DNA of 64,000 nucleotides from Chloroflexaceae bacterium (GCA_025057155.1 JANWYD010000015.1:73963-137962), one strand, 5' to 3'. Numbered from the stretch's first letter, positions 50,360 through 59,713 are shown. Translations and numbers: made by a program. Notes: generated from the letters alone by a model not told the origin.

Positions 50360-50497
50360 GGGCGTTTCCTTCTGCGCGTTCTCGGCGAGAGCCACAGAGA
50401 GCCAGCGGCCCTCGCGAGAAGTGCAATCCTTCGAGTTGCTGGGCCGAAGGATCGGCGAAGCGGGTGCTTCGACCTTGCTGCGTCGCCGGGTTGCGTG

Positions 50498-51769
50498 CTA
50501 CGATGCATGCTTGACACGCGCGATGACTACGGAGATATTATCCTGACCGCCGCGCTGATTTGCCAGGGTGATCAGGCGTTCGCAGGCCTGATCCTCGCCC
50601 GGCGTCTCCAGGACGATCTGCGCCAGTTCGCCATCCGCAACATAGTTGACCAGCCCATCGGAGCAGAGCACCAGCACATCGCCAGCGGCGAGGGCCTGGC
50701 TGAGGGCATCCACCTCGGTGACAGGATCGGCGCCGAGGGAGCGATACAGCATATGGCGCCGGGGATGCACGCGGGCCTCTTCGGGAGTCAACTGGCCAAT
50801 ATCAACGAGGCGAGCCACGAGAGTATGGTCAATGGTCAACTGGGTCCAGGTGCTCCCCTCGCCGGTCACACCGGCGGGATTGAGCAGATAGGCGCGGCTA
50901 TCGCCAACGTGGGCCAGGTGGGCGCGGGTCTCGGTAACGACGGCGACGGTAAGGGTCGTTCCCATGCCGCGTCTGCCGGCGTCAGTCTGGGCATGGGCAT
51001 ACACCTGGCGATTAGCTTCCTGCACCGCGCCGCGGAGCAGCGCGTGCCAGGCCTGGTCATCCTCAGGGATGCCGGCATTGAGCGCGTCGGTAAGGGCCTG
51101 TTTCAGAATGCTCACGGCGAGGCTGGAGGCCACATCACCGGCCTGTTGGCCGCCCATGCCATCGGCGACGACGAGCAATGTGCCGATGCGGCGGGCGCCA
51201 GCGGTAAACTCGCCGGCATAGACCGTATCCTCATTGACGGGGCGGGCGGTCCCCCGATCAGTCCGAGCGGCAATGGCGAGGCGCCGCGGGGGCAAAGGGC
51301 GCGGCTCGGCGCGCCGGTCGGGAAGGAGCGGGGCCCCGCAGGCCATACAGTAGCGAGCCGTCTGGCGATTGCCGCGACCGCAGAGAGAGCAGGGGCGTGG
51401 CGCGCGCCGCCGGGGGGGCAGGCGGCCGGTGATGCGGATGGTTTCGTGGCCCTGGGCAATCTGGGCGGCCAGGTTGTCAAGGATCTGCGAGAGATCCTTA
51501 ATTGCCGCCGCCGCCTGCTCACGGGCGACGCCGTCGGCCCGTTCGAGACGCTGGCGCCAGTAGAACACTCCGGACTCGACAACGGCGAGCAACTCGCGCA
51601 GGCTCAGGGCGCCAGCGCTGAGGTGGACGCGCTGGCCGCCGGTGAGCGCAATCTCGTCCGTATCAGTGTCCAGAGCAGATGCCGATGCGCCGCAATGAAC
51701 GCAGAAGCGCGCGCCCGGCGCGAATGGCGCGCCACACTTCGGGCATACCGGCGAACCCAGGAGGGTCAC
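50498..51769 (-). CDS. PP2C-type protein phosphatase with zinc ribbons
   Basis: This protein of about 423 residues has a zinc ribbon at the start (CPKCGAPFAPGARFCVHCG), a helical segment (residues 45-115), a second ribbon (CSLCGRGNRQTARYCMACG) and a PP2C domain: RTDRGTARPVNEDTVY, VVADGMGGQQAGDVASSLAV, HVGDSRAYLLNPAG, LVLCSDGLVNYV and GGQDNISVVIAR. Metal-binding aspartates are intact. No ATG is available near the domain start. GTG 51769, with a GGAG about eight bases upstream, is proposed and lies downstream of an extended -10 promoter at 51929. It is first of the phosphatase/VWA/FHA series. Confidence 0.87.
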   Translation of the reverse strand: MTLLGSPVCPKCGAPFAPGARFCVHCGASASALDTDTDEIALTGGQRVHLSAGALSLRELLAVVESGVFYWRQRLERADGVAREQAAAAIKDLSQILDNLAAQIAQGHETIRITGRLPPRRRAPRPCSLCGRGNRQTARYCMACGAPLLPDRRAEPRPLPPRRLAIAARTDRGTARPVNEDTVYAGEFTAGARRIGTLLVVADGMGGQQAGDVASSLAVSILKQALTDALNAGIPEDDQAWHALLRGAVQEANRQVYAHAQTDAGRRGMGTTLTVAVVTETRAHLAHVGDSRAYLLNPAGVTGEGSTWTQLTIDHTLVARLVDIGQLTPEEARVHPRRHMLYRSLGADPVTEVDALSQALAAGDVLVLCSDGLVNYVADGELAQIVLETPGEDQACERLITLANQRGGQDNISVVIARVKHAS

Positions 51770-51928
51770 TCGTCTGGCTCCATTGATGGCGGGTGCATAC
51801 AGGAACACTACGCACCGGGGCCGGGTGCCGCGCTGCTGGCAGGGCCGCCGGAGCGTCGCTGGTATGACGATGCCCGGCAGCTCAGGGATGCAGAGCAGCT
51901 TCCACCCGCCTGGCACGGACTGTCTCGA

Positions 51929-51937
51929 ATTATAGCA
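51929..51937 (-). promoter_or_regulatory. Extended -10 promoter for the phosphatase/VWA/FHA series
   Basis: On the minus strand TGC TATAAT (51937-51929) is a perfect extended -10. No good -35 is seen. Transcription would start near 51922, about 150 bases before GTG 51769. Confidence 0.55.
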
Positions 51938-52081
51938 TAGCGCCGCGATGGTGGGACGCCGCCGCTCTTTGCCTATAAATCCTAGACATGCTCCTTTTCC
52001 CCTGTGCAACAATCCCTCGCACAACCATACGGATGCCTTAGACATGCCAGAAAGCCATTATTATCGAGGCTGTGCATTGCC

Positions 52082-52111
52082 TTGACAGTGATGATCTTCG
52101 TGGCGTATAAT
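52082..52111 (+). promoter_or_regulatory. Strong promoter for the XRE-cupin regulator
   Basis: Perfect consensus TTGACA (52082-52087) and TATAAT (52106-52111) are separated by 18 bases. This is the strongest sigma-70-type promoter seen in the window. The start codon lies about 77 bases past the expected transcription start, leaving room for an operator. Confidence 0.8.
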
Positions 52112-52194
52112 AAAATAAGGTGTGTGTGCAACAAACCTGGAAAAGAGGGAACTGGTTGTGTCTGGCTCCGACTTCACCCAGAAGGCGGTGATGT

Positions 52195-52740
52195 ATGTCG
52201 CTCGGACAAAAGATCGGTCGGCTCCGCCAGGAGCGCGGCCTGACGCTCCAGGAGGTCTCGGAGGGATCCGGGCTGACGCCTTCGTTTCTCAGTCGCCTGG
52301 AGCGCGACAAAGTTAATATCTCGGTAGCGAATCTGCGCAAGCTGGCGCAGTTTTTCAGTGTGCAAATGACACACTTTTTTGAGGGCGAGGATGACCAGCA
52401 GGTAGGCCAGGTAGTGCGCGTAGCCGACCGGGTGCGCCTGAGCCTTGATGATACCCCGGTGCAGATGTTTTCGCTCCTGCCGCCGAACAGCGATATGGAA
52501 GCGCGGTTGATCGAGGCCCGCCCCGGCAGCGGACAGCAGGGCTTTTCCAACCGCGGCAGCCAGATGGTGCTGGTGCTTGAGGGACGCCTGCGGTATACGC
52601 TTGGCGATGAAGAGTACGAACTCGCCGCGGGCGATACGCTGTTCTACCGGGACGATGTGGCCTATAGCTGGACGAACGCAGGCGAGGAACGGGCGGTCGT
52701 ATTGACCGTAGCCGTCCTGAACAGCCGGGATGAGCGCTAG
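52195..52740 (+). CDS. XRE-family regulator with cupin domain
   Basis: This 181-residue protein has an N-terminal helix-turn-helix (IGRLRQERGLTLQEVSEGSG, LTPSFLSRLERDKVNISVAN) and a C-terminal cupin (residues about 110-175; GSQMVLVLEGRLRYTLGDEE, ELAAGDTLFYRDDVAYSWTN). It follows the SutR/PuuR-type plan in which the cupin senses a small ligand and modulates DNA binding. The ATG at 52195 is the natural start. The near-consensus promoter suggests high basal expression and likely autoregulation. Targets are not evident. The AI-2E transporter gene downstream on the same strand is one candidate. Confidence 0.9.
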   Translation: MSLGQKIGRLRQERGLTLQEVSEGSGLTPSFLSRLERDKVNISVANLRKLAQFFSVQMTHFFEGEDDQQVGQVVRVADRVRLSLDDTPVQMFSLLPPNSDMEARLIEARPGSGQQGFSNRGSQMVLVLEGRLRYTLGDEEYELAAGDTLFYRDDVAYSWTNAGEERAVVLTVAVLNSRDER

Positions 52741-52882
52741 GGCGATCGTAGCCCGGCGCTAAGGAGGCGGATGCCTTCCTCTACTGGAGGAGGGTCGGGG
52801 TGGGCGCGAAGCACTGCATGATGTACCATGCCCCCGGAACGGGTCTGGCCTGGGTTAATCTTCTCGCCCACCCGGAGGAAGC

Positions 52883-54121
52883 ATGACCACATTGTTGGGT
52901 GGACTGCCCTTTCGCCGCATTGCGCGCTGGGGGCTGGTAGCTCTGGCCCTGTATGGCAGCGGATGGCTGCTCTGGAGGGCGCGCTCGGCGCTGTTGCCCT
53001 TTGTCATCGGCGCGATACTCGCCTACCTCTTCCTTCCGCTGGTCAATCGTTTCGACCGGCGCATGCCCCGTTGGGCGGCGATTTTGCTTGTTTACGTGCT
53101 GGTGCTGGTCGTTGTCGTCGCGTTTTTCGCCTACCTGGCCCCCCCACTGGTTGAACAGATCAGCCAGTTGCTCCGCGCCTTGCCGGATCTGCCCACCCTG
53201 GAGCGCTGGGCTAACCGGCTCCTTGAGGAGTATCAGCAACTCCTCGCCAACCTGCCCCCCAATGTGCAGGCGGAGATCCAGCAGACGGTGGCGGAAGTTC
53301 TCACGTCGGCGCTGAACACGATCCGTACCAATCTGCTGTCGTACATCCAGGGGATCGGCACATTTCTGGTCAATAGTCTGCTCTCTGTGGCCAGCACGGT
53401 GGCCTTTCTGCTCGGATTCTTCCTTGTGCCCTTCTGGCTGTTCTATGTCTTGATGGATCAGCAGGCCGGGCGTGAGACGCTCAACCGGCTGCTCCCGGCG
53501 GGGTTGCGGGCCGATTTCTGGTCGGTGATCACCATCATTGACGCTGACTTCAGCGGGTATCTGCGCGGACAATTGCTCCTGGGATTGGCGGTGGGAATGG
53601 CGTCGGGCATCGGACTGACGGTGCTGAACCTGTTTGGATTCCAGATTCCCTATGTCTTGTTACTGGCGGTGATCGCCGGGGTGACCGAGTTGATACCTAT
53701 TATCGGTCCGATCATCGGCGCAGTGCCAGCGGTATTGCTCGGGTTCCTCGACTCGCCGACCACAGGGCTTGCAGTGTTACTGCTCTACGTCGGCATCCAG
53801 CAACTGGAGAACAACTTCCTGGTGCCGCGGATCGTCGGCGATAGCGTCGGGCTGCACCCGGCCATCCTGATGGTGTTGCTGGTGGTCTGTTCGCAGGTGT
53901 TCGGCGTTCTCGGCGCTATTCTTTCAGCGCCGATGGGGGCCGTGGCGCGCGATGTCTTTCAGTATCTGTACGGGCGGCTGAGCGAGCCGCCACGACCGCC
54001 CGGCGAGATGCCGGCGCGGCTGCGCGCCGCGGGGGTGGCGCCGCCGCCCGAAGCGCTGGGCCCCTCCGCGCCCGGCGCACCGGCGGAAGAGGAACAGGTG
54101 GCAGTGGAAATGCAGGAGTAA
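52883..54121 (+). CDS. AI-2E family transporter
   Basis: This 412-residue membrane protein has about seven to eight helices with the family stretches LLPFVIGAILAYLFLPLVNR, LRGQLLLGLAVGMASGIGLT, GVTELIPIIGPIIGAVPAVL and NNFLVPRIVGDSVGLHPAIL. Members include exporters of autoinducer-2 and Na+/H+ antiporters. Substrates are mostly untested. A GGAGGAA site precedes ATG 52883. The C-terminus is an Ala/Pro/Glu tail. It lies 142 bases after the XRE-cupin gene and may be controlled by it. Confidence 0.9.
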   Translation: MTTLLGGLPFRRIARWGLVALALYGSGWLLWRARSALLPFVIGAILAYLFLPLVNRFDRRMPRWAAILLVYVLVLVVVVAFFAYLAPPLVEQISQLLRALPDLPTLERWANRLLEEYQQLLANLPPNVQAEIQQTVAEVLTSALNTIRTNLLSYIQGIGTFLVNSLLSVASTVAFLLGFFLVPFWLFYVLMDQQAGRETLNRLLPAGLRADFWSVITIIDADFSGYLRGQLLLGLAVGMASGIGLTVLNLFGFQIPYVLLLAVIAGVTELIPIIGPIIGAVPAVLLGFLDSPTTGLAVLLLYVGIQQLENNFLVPRIVGDSVGLHPAILMVLLVVCSQVFGVLGAILSAPMGAVARDVFQYLYGRLSEPPRPPGEMPARLRAAGVAPPPEALGPSAPGAPAEEEQVAVEMQE

Positions 54122-54193
54122 TCTGGATTTTGGATTCCGGGGTGGTACGGCTCAGTGCTCTGGTATCTGCGAACGCGCTGGCTTCTCCTGCCG

Positions 54194-54817
54194 CTACTGG
54201 CCGGAAGCGGCGCGGCGGGCCTCCCACTCGGCGCGGGTCAACTCCATCTCGTAGAACTCCACCAGATTCTCGAAGCGCGAACGCCGGAAATGGGGCAGCA
54301 TGGCGCTGTAGCGGGGGTCGTCAAGCAGGCGCAGGGAGGGATCGCTTCCCGCGTTGCGCCACTCGCTTTCGAGATACCGAAAGCCCAGCCGCTCGTAACA
54401 CCGCACCGCGCGTCGGTTGACCGCCGCCACGTCCAGGCGCAGGCGCTGAAAGCCGAGCGTGCCAAAGTAGTGCTCGAGAAAGACTTGCAAGGCCTCGGTG
54501 CCCAGGCCCTGCCCGACGTAGGGTTGCGCCAGCGAGATGCCAAGCCTGGCGCTGCGGCGCTGCTCGTCAACCTCGCGCAACGAGATGCGGCCAATCAGGC
54601 GGCGCTGGGCGTCATCAATCGCCCAGGCGTAGCGCTGGCTGGACCAGGCGCGGCCGTTGACCTCGTCGGCGCCTGACGCGCGCGGAATGTTCCAGAGCGA
54701 GTTGAAGGGTTCGGTATAGCGCGGCCACAACTCTTGCATAAGGGTGTCGCTGCGCAACCATGGCCGTAGCGCCACGCGCGGGCCATAGAGCACATGTGTT
54801 CCGTCCTGCTGGTGCAT
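54194..54817 (-). CDS. GNAT-family N-acetyltransferase (RimJ/RimL-like)
   Basis: This 207-residue enzyme transfers an acetyl group from acetyl-CoA to an amine, often a protein N-terminus or small molecule. It opens with YGPRVALRPWLRSD, the start of RimJ/RimL-type proteins. The acetyl-CoA loop LAQPYVGQGLGTEALQVFLE and AVNRRAVRCYERLGFRYLES are classic GNAT motifs. ATG 54817 is chosen because GAGGGA lies about seven bases before it. Longer starts at 54829 and 54886 are possible. It is downstream of the pseudokinase gene on the same strand, 69 bases away. Confidence 0.88.
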   Translation of the reverse strand: MHQQDGTHVLYGPRVALRPWLRSDTLMQELWPRYTEPFNSLWNIPRASGADEVNGRAWSSQRYAWAIDDAQRRLIGRISLREVDEQRRSARLGISLAQPYVGQGLGTEALQVFLEHYFGTLGFQRLRLDVAAVNRRAVRCYERLGFRYLESEWRNAGSDPSLRLLDDPRYSAMLPHFRRSRFENLVEFYEMELTRAEWEARRAASGQ

Positions 54818-54886
54818 GGTTTCCCTCATGCGTACGCTACTTGCCGGGCCGGCAGTCACGACCGATATTTCGTCGCTCGGCAGCAC

Positions 54887-56281
54887 TCATTCTTTCCGAC
54901 GCAGATAGTTCAGGGACATCCAGCCCTCCAACTCCTGACCTTCCACCGTCACACGAACGCGCAGCCACGGAATGTTCCCCGACACACGCGGCCCATCCAG
55001 TTTACGCACGAGCGTGCCATTGGGGATGACGGCGATAACGTTCGCGGGATCGGTTGCGTCCGGCTCGCGGCGCAAATTCAACCCTTCGGCAATATTGACG
55101 ATATATATCTCATCGGCCCCGAAAAGCGTATCAAGCCAGGAAGGGGGACCGCTGGCGCTCCCCGTGGGCGGAGGCGGCAGCCAGGGCACGCCGGGCATGG
55201 TAACGCCTTTCAGGGCGTCGCTCAGGGCGTTGACGGCGAAGAAACTGGCCGCAGCCACGAGCAGAACCAGGCCCGCCAGGACAGCCCAGCCGAGCAGCCC
55301 GCGGAGGATGTTGTTTCGGCGCACCGTCGCCGGGTCCACCGGCTGCGGGCGGGCGGGAGCGGGCAGCGGGGGCGCGGCGGCAGGAGGGGAGGGCGCAATA
55401 ACGGCCCCGGCGCGTCGGGCCGCTGGTGCGAGCGGTTGCGTGGGCGCCCCCAGGTCGCGCCAGAGGGCGTCGAGCGCCCCGCCAAAGGTCGCGGCGTCGG
55501 GAAAGCGCTGCTCAGGGGCGCGGGCCGTGGCGCGAGCCACAAGCCGTTCGATGGCGGGCAGATACAGCCCGGGCCGGGCCACGTGCAATGCTGGAACCCG
55601 CGCGTTCAGGTGAGCGAGGGCGATGGCGCGGGCATCGTCGCCGGTAATCGGCCGTATTCCCGTGAGCAGTTCGTAGCACAGCAGCCCCAGGGCATACACT
55701 GGAGTCGCCAGGGTGGCTTCCTGCCCCTGGCTCAACTCCGGCGCGCGATAGTGGGCAATATCGGCCTGCGCCTCGTCGGGGGGCAGCAACCAGCTATCCA
55801 CCAGTTTGACGCGCCCCTCGTCAACCAGGAGCAGGTTGCTGCTGCTGATCGGCGGGTGGTACAATCCGAGCGGCGCGTCGGCGTCGCGCCGCGACTGGCA
55901 GAGCGCGATGGCGCTGGTGACCTGACGCAGATAGTGCAGCGCCCGTTCCGGTGTCAGCAGGCCGAGACCGCGCAGCGGGCGACCGGAGACAAACTCGGTG
56001 ACCATGAAGGGTCGCCCGCTCGCCTCACCACTGTCATACACGTCCAGCAGAGCCGGGTGTGAGCGGCGGGCCATCTGGCCGATCTGGGCGATGAAGCGTA
56101 CGTGGGGCTGCGTCTGGCCGACGAGATCCTTGCGCAGGATATGGATCAGCACGCGGCGTTGCAGGCGCTCATCCATCGCCGCGTAAACCGAAGCGAGGCG
56201 CGTGTCGCCGCGATGCTCGGAGACGCGGTAGCGCCCGAAGAGCAGGGGAGCGGAGGACGGAGTGGCGGCGGCTTCGGGCAT
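54887..56281 (-). CDS. Membrane pseudokinase with C-terminal SH3-like domain
   Basis: This 464-residue protein has a Ser/Thr-kinase fold (residues 15-275), one membrane helix (about 330-352, WAVLAGLVLLVAAASFFAV) and an extracytoplasmic SH3-like tail (about 395-460, EGLNLRREPDATDPANVIAV). Key kinase residues are lost. The glycine loop is degenerate (SEHRGDTRLAS), the ATP-binding Lys is His47 in VLIHIL, and the HRD catalytic loop is YHPPISSSN with no Asp. DFG has become DSW. YRAPE is kept. It is therefore likely a non-catalytic sensor or scaffold that could bind cell-wall material outside and PP2C/FHA proteins inside. Confidence 0.85.
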   Translation of the reverse strand: MPEAAATPSSAPLLFGRYRVSEHRGDTRLASVYAAMDERLQRRVLIHILRKDLVGQTQPHVRFIAQIGQMARRSHPALLDVYDSGEASGRPFMVTEFVSGRPLRGLGLLTPERALHYLRQVTSAIALCQSRRDADAPLGLYHPPISSSNLLLVDEGRVKLVDSWLLPPDEAQADIAHYRAPELSQGQEATLATPVYALGLLCYELLTGIRPITGDDARAIALAHLNARVPALHVARPGLYLPAIERLVARATARAPEQRFPDAATFGGALDALWRDLGAPTQPLAPAARRAGAVIAPSPPAAAPPLPAPARPQPVDPATVRRNNILRGLLGWAVLAGLVLLVAAASFFAVNALSDALKGVTMPGVPWLPPPPTGSASGPPSWLDTLFGADEIYIVNIAEGLNLRREPDATDPANVIAVIPNGTLVRKLDGPRVSGNIPWLRVRVTVEGQELEGWMSLNYLRRKE

Positions 56282-56391
56282 CTCAACCGTTCACCTTCCA
56301 GACAATTGCGCATTGACGGAAGCCGCGCTGCATACGAAGATTATAGCATGCCGGTTAACCGCAAGCGAAAATCTAGAGTCTACAGTGCGCA

Positions 56392-58242
56392 ATGGAATTA
56401 CGCACTCGCGCTGCACTGGGAATTGCCCTCGTGCTCTGGGGCGTGTACCTGCTCACGGCGAGCGGCCATTTTTACGCGATTGACGAAGTGCAGATGTACG
56501 CGCTTACCGAGGCGCTCGGTACGCGAGGCGCCTTCGTGCTCTACGAGCCCGGCCCTGGCCAGACGCCGGTCTACAGCAAATATGGCCCGGGACAGTCTAT
56601 CGCGGCGTTGCCGCTCTACTGGCTCGGGACGCTGGCCAGCCAGGGGGTCCCGCCAGAAGGACGGGCGTGGCTTCGCAGCGCGATCACCTTCTGGTTCAAT
56701 CCGCTAGTTACGGCCCTGACCGCCGCGCTGCTCTACCACGCCGGGCGGCGGATCGCCGGGCACGGGCCGGCGCTCGCGGCGGCGCTGATCTTCGGCCTCG
56801 GTACAATGGCCTGGCCGTATACGCAGACCTTTTTTGCCGAACCGCTCCAGGCCCTGCTCTGGCTGGGAGCGGTGGCGGCGATCTGGCGACCCGGTGGCTC
56901 GCCCGCGTTGGCGCGGGCCTATGTGGTGTCAGGATTGCTGGCCGGCCTCGCGCCGGCAGTGAAGATCCAGGCGGGCATCGGCCTGCCCATCATCGGGTTC
57001 TTCGCGCTCCGGTCGGCGTACCGCGCCCGTCGCTTCTGGCCGTTTATGCTGGCCTGGGGCTTCGGGGCGGCGCTGCCGCTGGCGGCTCTGGCTCTCTACC
57101 ACGCCGCCTTGTTCGGCAGCCCGTTCCAGACGGGCTATGGTGACGAGGGCCGATCTGGATTTATTACCCCTTTCTGGGAAGGTTTTAGCGGGCAATTGTG
57201 GGGACTGCATCGTGGCCTGATCTGGAGCAACCCGCTGATGCTGCTCGCCCTGCCTGGTCTGGCAGCCCTCTGGCGGCGCGACCGATGGATCGCCCTTGTG
57301 TGCGCGGCGCTGTCAGGCGCCCAGGTCGTCTTCCATGCCTCCTGGCACGCCTGGGACGGCGGCGGGGCCTGGGGGCCGCGCTTCCTCACGCCGATCCTGC
57401 CGCTGCTTTGCCTGCCCCTTGCCGCTCTCTGGAGCGCGCCTCGATCCCGCGTGCGCTGGCTCTACCTTCCGACTTCGATCCTGGCAGTCTGTACCCTGGC
57501 GGTTCAGACCGGCGCTCTGGGGGTGAACATGAACCAGTGGTTTGGGGCGCGGCTGCCGCCCGCGCAGGTGTTCGCCCATCTCGGCGCAACCGGCGAGGGA
57601 CTTGTGCGCCTCTACGAGCGCCACCTGGCCCCCGGACGGGTGGTGCTGCTGCGGGGCTTCGCGCCCAGCGAAGGCGCGGGCGAGGCGCAGTTCCCTCGCT
57701 GGACGACCGGCAACGCCCTGATCCGCGTGCGACCATCGGGAATGCCTGTGACGCTTACCGTGGCGGCCTCCACATGTCAGGTCGCCACCGGGCCGCCGCC
57801 ATTGACGCTGGCCATTGGTGACGTGAGCGTATCCGACTGGCCCTGCCCGGGGCGGATCTACCGTATACCTCTGCCGCCGGTGACGACGGAGGCGCGCCTT
57901 GTCTCACCGACCTGGCGACCCACCAGCGTGGGCATCCCCCGCGATGAGGAGCTGGGGGTGTATGTCAGTTGGATCGAGGCACGGGCAGGCAAGGAACGGC
58001 TCCCCCTGGTCGCCGACCGGCTGCCGCTTGATCCGGTGTCGCTCCATCCGGGCGCGTTGCGCTGGCGCCTGAGCGACTGGCGCATCCCGGTCTGGGATTT
58101 CTGGTGGAGCTACCTGCCGCTCTCGACGCTGCCACCAGCGAGTGTCAGGGGTATCACGGCAGCCTGGGGGGGCCTGGCGCTGGCGAGCATGGCGGCGGGC
58201 CTGTGGCTCCTTGCGCGCTTGCCGGTGCGGTCTACCCCCTGA
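56392..58242 (+). CDS. Polytopic GT-C-like membrane glycosyltransferase (tentative)
   Basis: This 616-residue membrane protein has about ten helices and a C-terminal extracytoplasmic beta-rich part. The first loop holds the acidic pair IDEVQMYALTEAL, the usual metal/lipid-donor site of GT-C enzymes such as ArnT/PMT, and RGLIWSNPLMLLALPGLAAL sits in a later loop. These enzymes take a sugar from a polyprenyl-phosphate donor. Because the catalytic assignment rests on one motif and topology, the call is tentative. Its stop overlaps the end of the convergent radical SAM gene by 11 bases. Confidence 0.6.
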   Translation: MELRTRAALGIALVLWGVYLLTASGHFYAIDEVQMYALTEALGTRGAFVLYEPGPGQTPVYSKYGPGQSIAALPLYWLGTLASQGVPPEGRAWLRSAITFWFNPLVTALTAALLYHAGRRIAGHGPALAAALIFGLGTMAWPYTQTFFAEPLQALLWLGAVAAIWRPGGSPALARAYVVSGLLAGLAPAVKIQAGIGLPIIGFFALRSAYRARRFWPFMLAWGFGAALPLAALALYHAALFGSPFQTGYGDEGRSGFITPFWEGFSGQLWGLHRGLIWSNPLMLLALPGLAALWRRDRWIALVCAALSGAQVVFHASWHAWDGGGAWGPRFLTPILPLLCLPLAALWSAPRSRVRWLYLPTSILAVCTLAVQTGALGVNMNQWFGARLPPAQVFAHLGATGEGLVRLYERHLAPGRVVLLRGFAPSEGAGEAQFPRWTTGNALIRVRPSGMPVTLTVAASTCQVATGPPPLTLAIGDVSVSDWPCPGRIYRIPLPPVTTEARLVSPTWRPTSVGIPRDEELGVYVSWIEARAGKERLPLVADRLPLDPVSLHPGALRWRLSDWRIPVWDFWWSYLPLSTLPPASVRGITAAWGGLALASMAAGLWLLARLPVRSTP

Positions 58243-59713
58243 TGTTCATCTGGCTGACAGTGCGGAAGTGGTAGCCATAAATCGCCAGAGTGACCGCCAT
58301 GGGCACCAGGCGGGGTCGGCGCAGGGCGGTCCAGAGCAAGAGGCGCCAGTACTCGACGCGCTCGGCGCCGAGCAGGCCCAGTTGCCAGGCGGCGCGGAAG
58401 AAGGCCATAAGGTGCTCGCGATCAAGCGGCACTCTGCTGACGGGCTGGCCGTATTCGCGCAGGAAGGTTTTGACGCGCTGGTAGTAGGGCCGCGGGGAGT
58501 AGATGTAGCGCACGACCGTGCGATAGCCGTTCCGCAGCACTTCCGGGTCCATGATAGGCACAATGTTGGTCGTGCCGTCGGAATTGTCGCCAGTGGTCTG
58601 AGTGAGCAGGCGGCCTTCCTGGCGCAGGCGCTCGTAGAGACGCGTACCTGGCAGCGCGTTGAGCAGGCCGACCATGGCTGTGACCACGCCGGTGTTCTGG
58701 ATGAAGTCGATCTGCCGCTGGAAAATCGAAGGGGTGTCGTTGTCGAAGCCGATGATGAACCCGCCCTGCACCTGGAGGCCGGCCCGCTGGATGCGCCGGA
58801 TGTCGGCGGCCAGGTCGCGGCGAGTATTCTGGCGCTTGTTGGCCTCGGCCAGGCTCTCCGAGTCGGGGGTTTCGATGCCGATGAACACGGTGGTGAAGCC
58901 AGCGCGGACCATCAGATCCATCAACTGGGGATCATCGGCAAGATTGATCGAGGCCTCGGTGTTGAAGGCCATGTTGACCTTGCCGCGGCGCCATTCAATC
59001 AGGGCGGGGAGCAGTTCGTGCTTGAGCCGGCGTTTGTTGCCGATCAGGTTGTCATCAACAAAAAAGATCGGGCCGCGCCAGCCCAGGCGGTAGAGCGCAT
59101 CGAGTTCGTTGATCATCTGCGGGGCGCTCTTGACGCGCGGGCGATGGCCGAAGAGGGCGGTGATGTTGCAGAAGTCGCAGTTGTAGGGGCAGCCGCGGGA
59201 GTACTGCACGCTCATCGAGGCGTAGCGGTCGAGTTCCAGCAGTTCCCACATAGGGGCGGGGGTGCGTTCGATGTCGGGAAACTCGTGGGAACGGTACATG
59301 CGCTCGGGCGCGCCGCGGGCCAGATCGGCCAGGAAGCGCGGCAGGGTGACCTCGGCCTCGTTGAGGACGAAATGATCAACGTCGGGGAACAGTTCAGGCT
59401 CGGCGGTGAACATCGGGCCTCCGGCCACCACCGGGCGCCTGGCCTGCTTGCAACGGGCGATGATCTCACGCGCAGACTCGCGCTGCACGATCATCGCGCT
59501 GATAAAGACGTAATCCGCCCAGGCCAGATCGGCATCGGTCAACTCGCGGACGTTCACGTCAACCAGGCGTTTGTTCCACTCCGGCGGGAGCATTGCAGCG
59601 ACCGTGATCAGGCCCAGCGGCGGGAGCGCCGCTGTTTTGCGGATGAACCGCAGGGCGTGTTTGAAGCTCCAGAACGTGTCCGGAAACCGTGGATAGACCA
59701 GCAGGACGTTCAT
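58232..59713 (-). CDS. B12-binding radical SAM protein (DUF4070 type)
   Basis: This 493-residue protein has an N-terminal cobalamin-binding Rossmann domain (VLLVYPRFPDTFWSFKHALR, LPPLGLITVAAMLP). A radical SAM barrel with the 4Fe-4S motif CPYNCDFC (Cys175, 179 and 182) follows, and then a C-terminal region with RVKTFLREYG like that in DUF4070 proteins. FIGIETPDSESLAEANKRQN is another subclass marker. Family members methylate unreactive carbons or rearrange lipids and tetrapyrroles. Hopanoid methylases (HpnP/HpnR) are the closest well-known group. Substrate here is unknown. Confidence 0.87.
   Translation of the reverse strand: MNVLLVYPRFPDTFWSFKHALRFIRKTAALPPLGLITVAAMLPPEWNKRLVDVNVRELTDADLAWADYVFISAMIVQRESAREIIARCKQARRPVVAGGPMFTAEPELFPDVDHFVLNEAEVTLPRFLADLARGAPERMYRSHEFPDIERTPAPMWELLELDRYASMSVQYSRGCPYNCDFCNITALFGHRPRVKSAPQMINELDALYRLGWRGPIFFVDDNLIGNKRRLKHELLPALIEWRRGKVNMAFNTEASINLADDPQLMDLMVRAGFTTVFIGIETPDSESLAEANKRQNTRRDLAADIRRIQRAGLQVQGGFIIGFDNDTPSIFQRQIDFIQNTGVVTAMVGLLNALPGTRLYERLRQEGRLLTQTTGDNSDGTTNIVPIMDPEVLRNGYRTVVRYIYSPRPYYQRVKTFLREYGQPVSRVPLDREHLMAFFRAAWQLGLLGAERVEYWRLLLWTALRRPRLVPMAVTLAIYGYHFRTVSQMNIRG

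Larger units (their letters stand above)
51770..52194. other. Divergent promoter region between PP2C and XRE-cupin genes
   Basis: This stretch holds the leftward extended -10 at 51929-51937 and the rightward promoter at 52082-52111. No gene is seen between. The upstream frame of the phosphatase is open to 52045 but encodes no recognisable sequence. Confidence 0.6.
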
